A stretch of 17,726 bases of DNA from Firmicutes bacterium UBA993. Its GTDB lineage: Bacteria; Bacillota; Dethiobacteria; DTU022. Position 1 is the stretch's first letter; each line of letters starts with the position of its first letter. Below the pieces are notes generated by a model. That model searched no databases, was not told the DNA's origin, and saw nothing but the letters and a program-made list of their open reading frames with translations. The DNA lies in the NCBI GenBank assembly GCA_002292015.1, contig DBBD01000056.1:1-17726 (forward strand), read 5' to 3'. This document shows, piece after piece, positions 15,535-17,726 of this stretch. A program made the position numbers and the translations under genes.

Positions 15535-15552
15535 TGGAAAGGAGTTTAAGAA

Positions 15553-17049
15553 ATGGCAGAAAAAGAGCTTTATCATCCAAATCTTAGCGGCTTTAAGGAG
15601 CTTGCCGAAAATTACAATCTAATACCCCTATCCAGAGAAATGGTTGCTGACTTTGAAACACCGGTTTCAGTTTATATGAAAGCTTTCAACAACGACTATT
15701 CCTGCTTGCTTGAAAGCGTGGAAGGCAGCGCCAAATTATCGCGCTATTCCTTTCTCGCCGGCAACCCCTTTTTAACGCTTAAAGCTTACGGCAGCAGAAT
15801 AGAAATAAGCTCTGAAACCGGAAAGGAGCAAAAAGAATGCAGCCTGGTCAATGAGCTGCGCCGTATTCTTAATTACCACAAAACACCTGGGCTGAAGGAC
15901 CTGCCCCGCTTTTTTGGCGGAGCAGTGGGATATTTAGGTTACGATTGTGTGCGCCAGTTCGAGCGATTGTCGAACCCACCGGCAGATGACCTTAATCTGC
16001 CCGATGCTTACTTGATTTTCCCAAAAAGCGTGATCGTCTTCGACCACTACACTTCAAAGCTAAAGATCATCTATAACACCAGAATTAATGCCAACCCTGA
16101 AGCAGACTACTTTGCAGCAACCGCTGAGATTGAAGCAATCGCCGAGGTTATTCGCAGCAGTGAAACCAGCGGTTTTCAGGTTGGCAATAGCAGTAGTAAA
16201 AGGCCGGGCGCACTGAATATCACAAGCGGCAACAACGAACATGATTTTTGCGACAAGGTAAAAAAAATCAAGGAGTATATCCAGGCCGGCGATATTCTAC
16301 AAGCCGTTTTATCACAGCGGTTCACCGCAGAAACAACAGCAGCGCCTTTTGCAGTATACCGTGCCCTGCGTTCGATCAACCCTTCTCCTTACATGTATTA
16401 TATCAATTATCCGGAATTACAAATCGCCGGCGCTTCGCCGGAAATGCTGGTAAGGCTGGAGGATGGAATTGTTGAGAACCGGCCGATCGCCGGAACCAGG
16501 CCGCGGGGCGACGATGAGGAAAGCGACATGAGACTGGAGGAAGAACTGCTTAATGACCCCAAGGAGCGTGCTGAGCATGTGATGTTAGTTGATTTGGGCC
16601 GCAATGATTTAGGCAGAGTTTCCAGATACGGAACTGTTGAGGTCCCCGTTTTTATGGCCTGCGAAAAATATTCCCACGTGATGCACCTCGTTTCTGAGGT
16701 TAAAGGGGTTCTCGAACAGGGCCGCGATGCCTTAGATGCCCTGGTGGCGGCTTTTCCCGCCGGCACTGTTTCAGGAGCGCCGAAAATCAGGGCGATGGAG
16801 ATTATCGATGAACTGGAGCCGACCAAACGCGGCCCCTACGCGGGAGCCATCGGTTACTTTTCTTTTTCAGGCAGCATGGATACCTGCATTACCATCCGTA
16901 CCATAGTCTTTGCCGGAGGCAAAGCCTACGCCCAGGCCGGGGCGGGAATTGTCGCCGATTCAGAACCTCGTAAAGAATATGCAGAAACGATGAGCAAGGC
17001 TCAAGCCCTGATTAAGGCCCTACAAATTGCCGAGGAGGGATCGTTATGA
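15553..17049 (+). CDS. trpE: Anthranilate synthase component I (TrpE)
   Basis: Converts chorismate and ammonia (from TrpG) to anthranilate, the first committed step of tryptophan synthesis, in the cytoplasm. The 498-residue length is normal. The N-terminal domain has the tryptophan feedback-site motif LLES (52-55). The chorismate-binding domain has LSQRF (253-257), IAGASPEMLV, RPIAGTRPRG (310-319), DLGRNDLGRVS (347-357), GTVSGAPKIRAM (404-415) and RGPYAGAIGYF. AAGGAG (15538-15543) lies 9 bases before the ATG. The stop overlaps the trpG start (ATGA), so synthase subunits are translationally coupled. Expression is set by the tandem T-box leader directly upstream. Confidence 0.97.
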   Translation: MAEKELYHPNLSGFKELAENYNLIPLSREMVADFETPVSVYMKAFNNDYSCLLESVEGSAKLSRYSFLAGNPFLTLKAYGSRIEISSETGKEQKECSLVNELRRILNYHKTPGLKDLPRFFGGAVGYLGYDCVRQFERLSNPPADDLNLPDAYLIFPKSVIVFDHYTSKLKIIYNTRINANPEADYFAATAEIEAIAEVIRSSETSGFQVGNSSSKRPGALNITSGNNEHDFCDKVKKIKEYIQAGDILQAVLSQRFTAETTAAPFAVYRALRSINPSPYMYYINYPELQIAGASPEMLVRLEDGIVENRPIAGTRPRGDDEESDMRLEEELLNDPKERAEHVMLVDLGRNDLGRVSRYGTVEVPVFMACEKYSHVMHLVSEVKGVLEQGRDALDALVAAFPAGTVSGAPKIRAMEIIDELEPTKRGPYAGAIGYFSFSGSMDTCITIRTIVFAGGKAYAQAGAGIVADSEPRKEYAETMSKAQALIKALQIAEEGSL

Positions 17050-17675
17050 TTTTAGTGATCGATAATTACGACTCTTTCACCTATAACCTGGTTCAGTACT
17101 TGGGGGAACTGGCCGGAGAACAGGAGATCAGGGTTTACCGCAATGATCAAATTATACCGGAACAAATTGCCGAGCTTGACCCGGAGCGGGTCGTGCTATC
17201 ACCAGGGCCGGGAAACCCTGACGGCGCCGGCAACTGCCTTCAGATTGTCAGGCAGTTAAGGGGCAACATTCCTCTGCTTGGCGTCTGCCTGGGGCACCAG
17301 GTAATCGGGCAGGCTTTCGGGGGAGAAATTATCGCTGCCGGGAGATTAATGCATGGCAAAGTATCAACGATTACCCATAACGGCAGGGAGCTATTTGCCG
17401 GCTTACCCCCGGCTTTTGAAGCAGCCCGTTATCATTCCCTGGTAGTCAACCCCGCCAACCTGCCGGCAGCTTTGGCGGTTACGGCGAGATCGGAAGATGG
17501 AGAAATAATGGGGTTAAAACATCGTCAAAAACTGATCTGGGGCATTCAATTTCACCCGGAATCGGTTTTAACTACTGAAGGGAAAAAAATACTGAGTAAC
17601 TTTTTATACGGAAAGGAGTTCAGCAATGAAAATTACAGAAGCGATTGCTGCTGTTACAGAGCAAGCCGGGCTTAG
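17046..17675 (+). CDS. trpG: Anthranilate synthase component II, glutamine amidotransferase (TrpG)
   Basis: Class I glutamine amidotransferase that supplies ammonia to TrpE. Visible features are the N-terminal VIDNYDSFTYNLVQYL, oxyanion-region SPGPGNPD (52-59), nucleophile Cys81 in GVCLGHQ, and the catalytic His170 and Glu172 in FHPESV. Homologues serving both tryptophan and folate synthesis (PabA) look the same, but position between trpE and trpD fixes the role here. The family normally ends near residue 190; this frame continues for about 19 residues (Cys-rich tail) into trpD, overlapping it by 50 bases. The tail is probably a by-product of the frame, not a conserved segment. GAGGAGG (17033-17039) lies at the end of trpE. 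Confidence 0.96.
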   Translation: MILVIDNYDSFTYNLVQYLGELAGEQEIRVYRNDQIIPEQIAELDPERVVLSPGPGNPDGAGNCLQIVRQLRGNIPLLGVCLGHQVIGQAFGGEIIAAGRLMHGKVSTITHNGRELFAGLPPAFEAARYHSLVVNPANLPAALAVTARSEDGEIMGLKHRQKLIWGIQFHPESVLTTEGKKILSNFLYGKEFSNENYRSDCCCYRASRA

Positions 17676-17726
17676 TGAGGATGATGCTTATCGGGTGATG
17701 GAAGAGATTATGAGCGGGCAGGCCAG
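17626..17726 (+). CDS. trpD: Anthranilate phosphoribosyltransferase (TrpD), 5' part
   Basis: The first 33 codons of the next gene run off the window end. They read MKITEAIAAV, then LSEDDAYRVMEEIMSGQA, the helical N-terminal domain typical of TrpD, which transfers phosphoribose from PRPP to anthranilate. AAAGGAG (17612-17618) is 7 bases before the ATG. The gene overlaps the 3' end of trpG in another frame. Confidence 0.88.
   Translation, partial: MKITEAIAAVTEQAGLSEDDAYRVMEEIMSGQA

Noticed and set aside
15208..15576. 122-codon minus-strand frame across the T-box leader
   Set aside because: It spans structured leader RNA, terminators and the trpE start; no initiation signal or motif.
16407..16826. 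139-codon Ser-rich minus-strand frame in trpE
   Set aside because: Antisense shadow of a strongly conserved trpE region; Ser richness comes from codon complementarity.

Overview
The window looks like a chromosomal segment of an anaerobic, low-to-mid GC Gram-positive bacterium (Firmicutes, class Clostridia). The reasons are strong AAGGAGG-type ribosome binding sites, a T-box-controlled trp operon, a PhoP-type TTAACA direct repeat near pstB-phoU, and a corrinoid/methyltransferase gene pair. The taxonomic assignment is inference; no rRNA or taxonomic marker is present.

Layout. Positions 1-465 are non-coding and hold a Pho-box-like repeat. Positions 466-2056 carry pstB and phoU (phosphate ABC transporter ATPase and its regulator). 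Convergent to them is a two-gene minus-strand unit (3765-2110) of a short-chain dehydrogenase and an alpha/beta hydrolase (lysophospholipase type). A minus-strand YgiQ-type radical SAM gene follows (5901-3997). A 325-base divergent spacer leads to a DUF432 gene abutting an MscS channel gene (6227-7828).

Positions 7829-11704 are a rearranged signalling island. It has an intact response regulator-GAF-HD-GYP protein (7993-9486) and a membrane sensor histidine kinase (9555-11333). Around them lie debris: a 49-base imperfect inverted repeat whose two copies contain the 3' end of mscS (7808-7856 and 11383-11431), the C-terminal stub of an Rcp1-like response regulator (7852-7977), and the C-terminal stub of a second HD-GYP protein (11577-11651).

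Positions 11705-14871 form a tightly overlapped three-gene operon: a corrinoid-binding protein, a MtaA/CmuA-like UroD-fold protein lacking the usual Zn-binding Cys, and a diguanylate cyclase with an N-terminal DUF1638-like domain. This is the best candidate for an undescribed system: a corrinoid/methyl-transfer module physically coupled to c-di-GMP synthesis, next to a c-di-GMP-degrading HD-GYP response regulator. No substrate-specific methyltransferase (MtaB/MttB type) lies in the window, so a sensory role is possible.

Positions 14872-15552 hold a strong promoter and a tandem T-box leader: a full tryptophan-specific T-box (UGG specifier), then a second T-box/terminator unit that appears to lack its own Stem I. 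It controls trpE-trpG-trpD (15553 to the window edge, trpD partial), the first steps of tryptophan biosynthesis.
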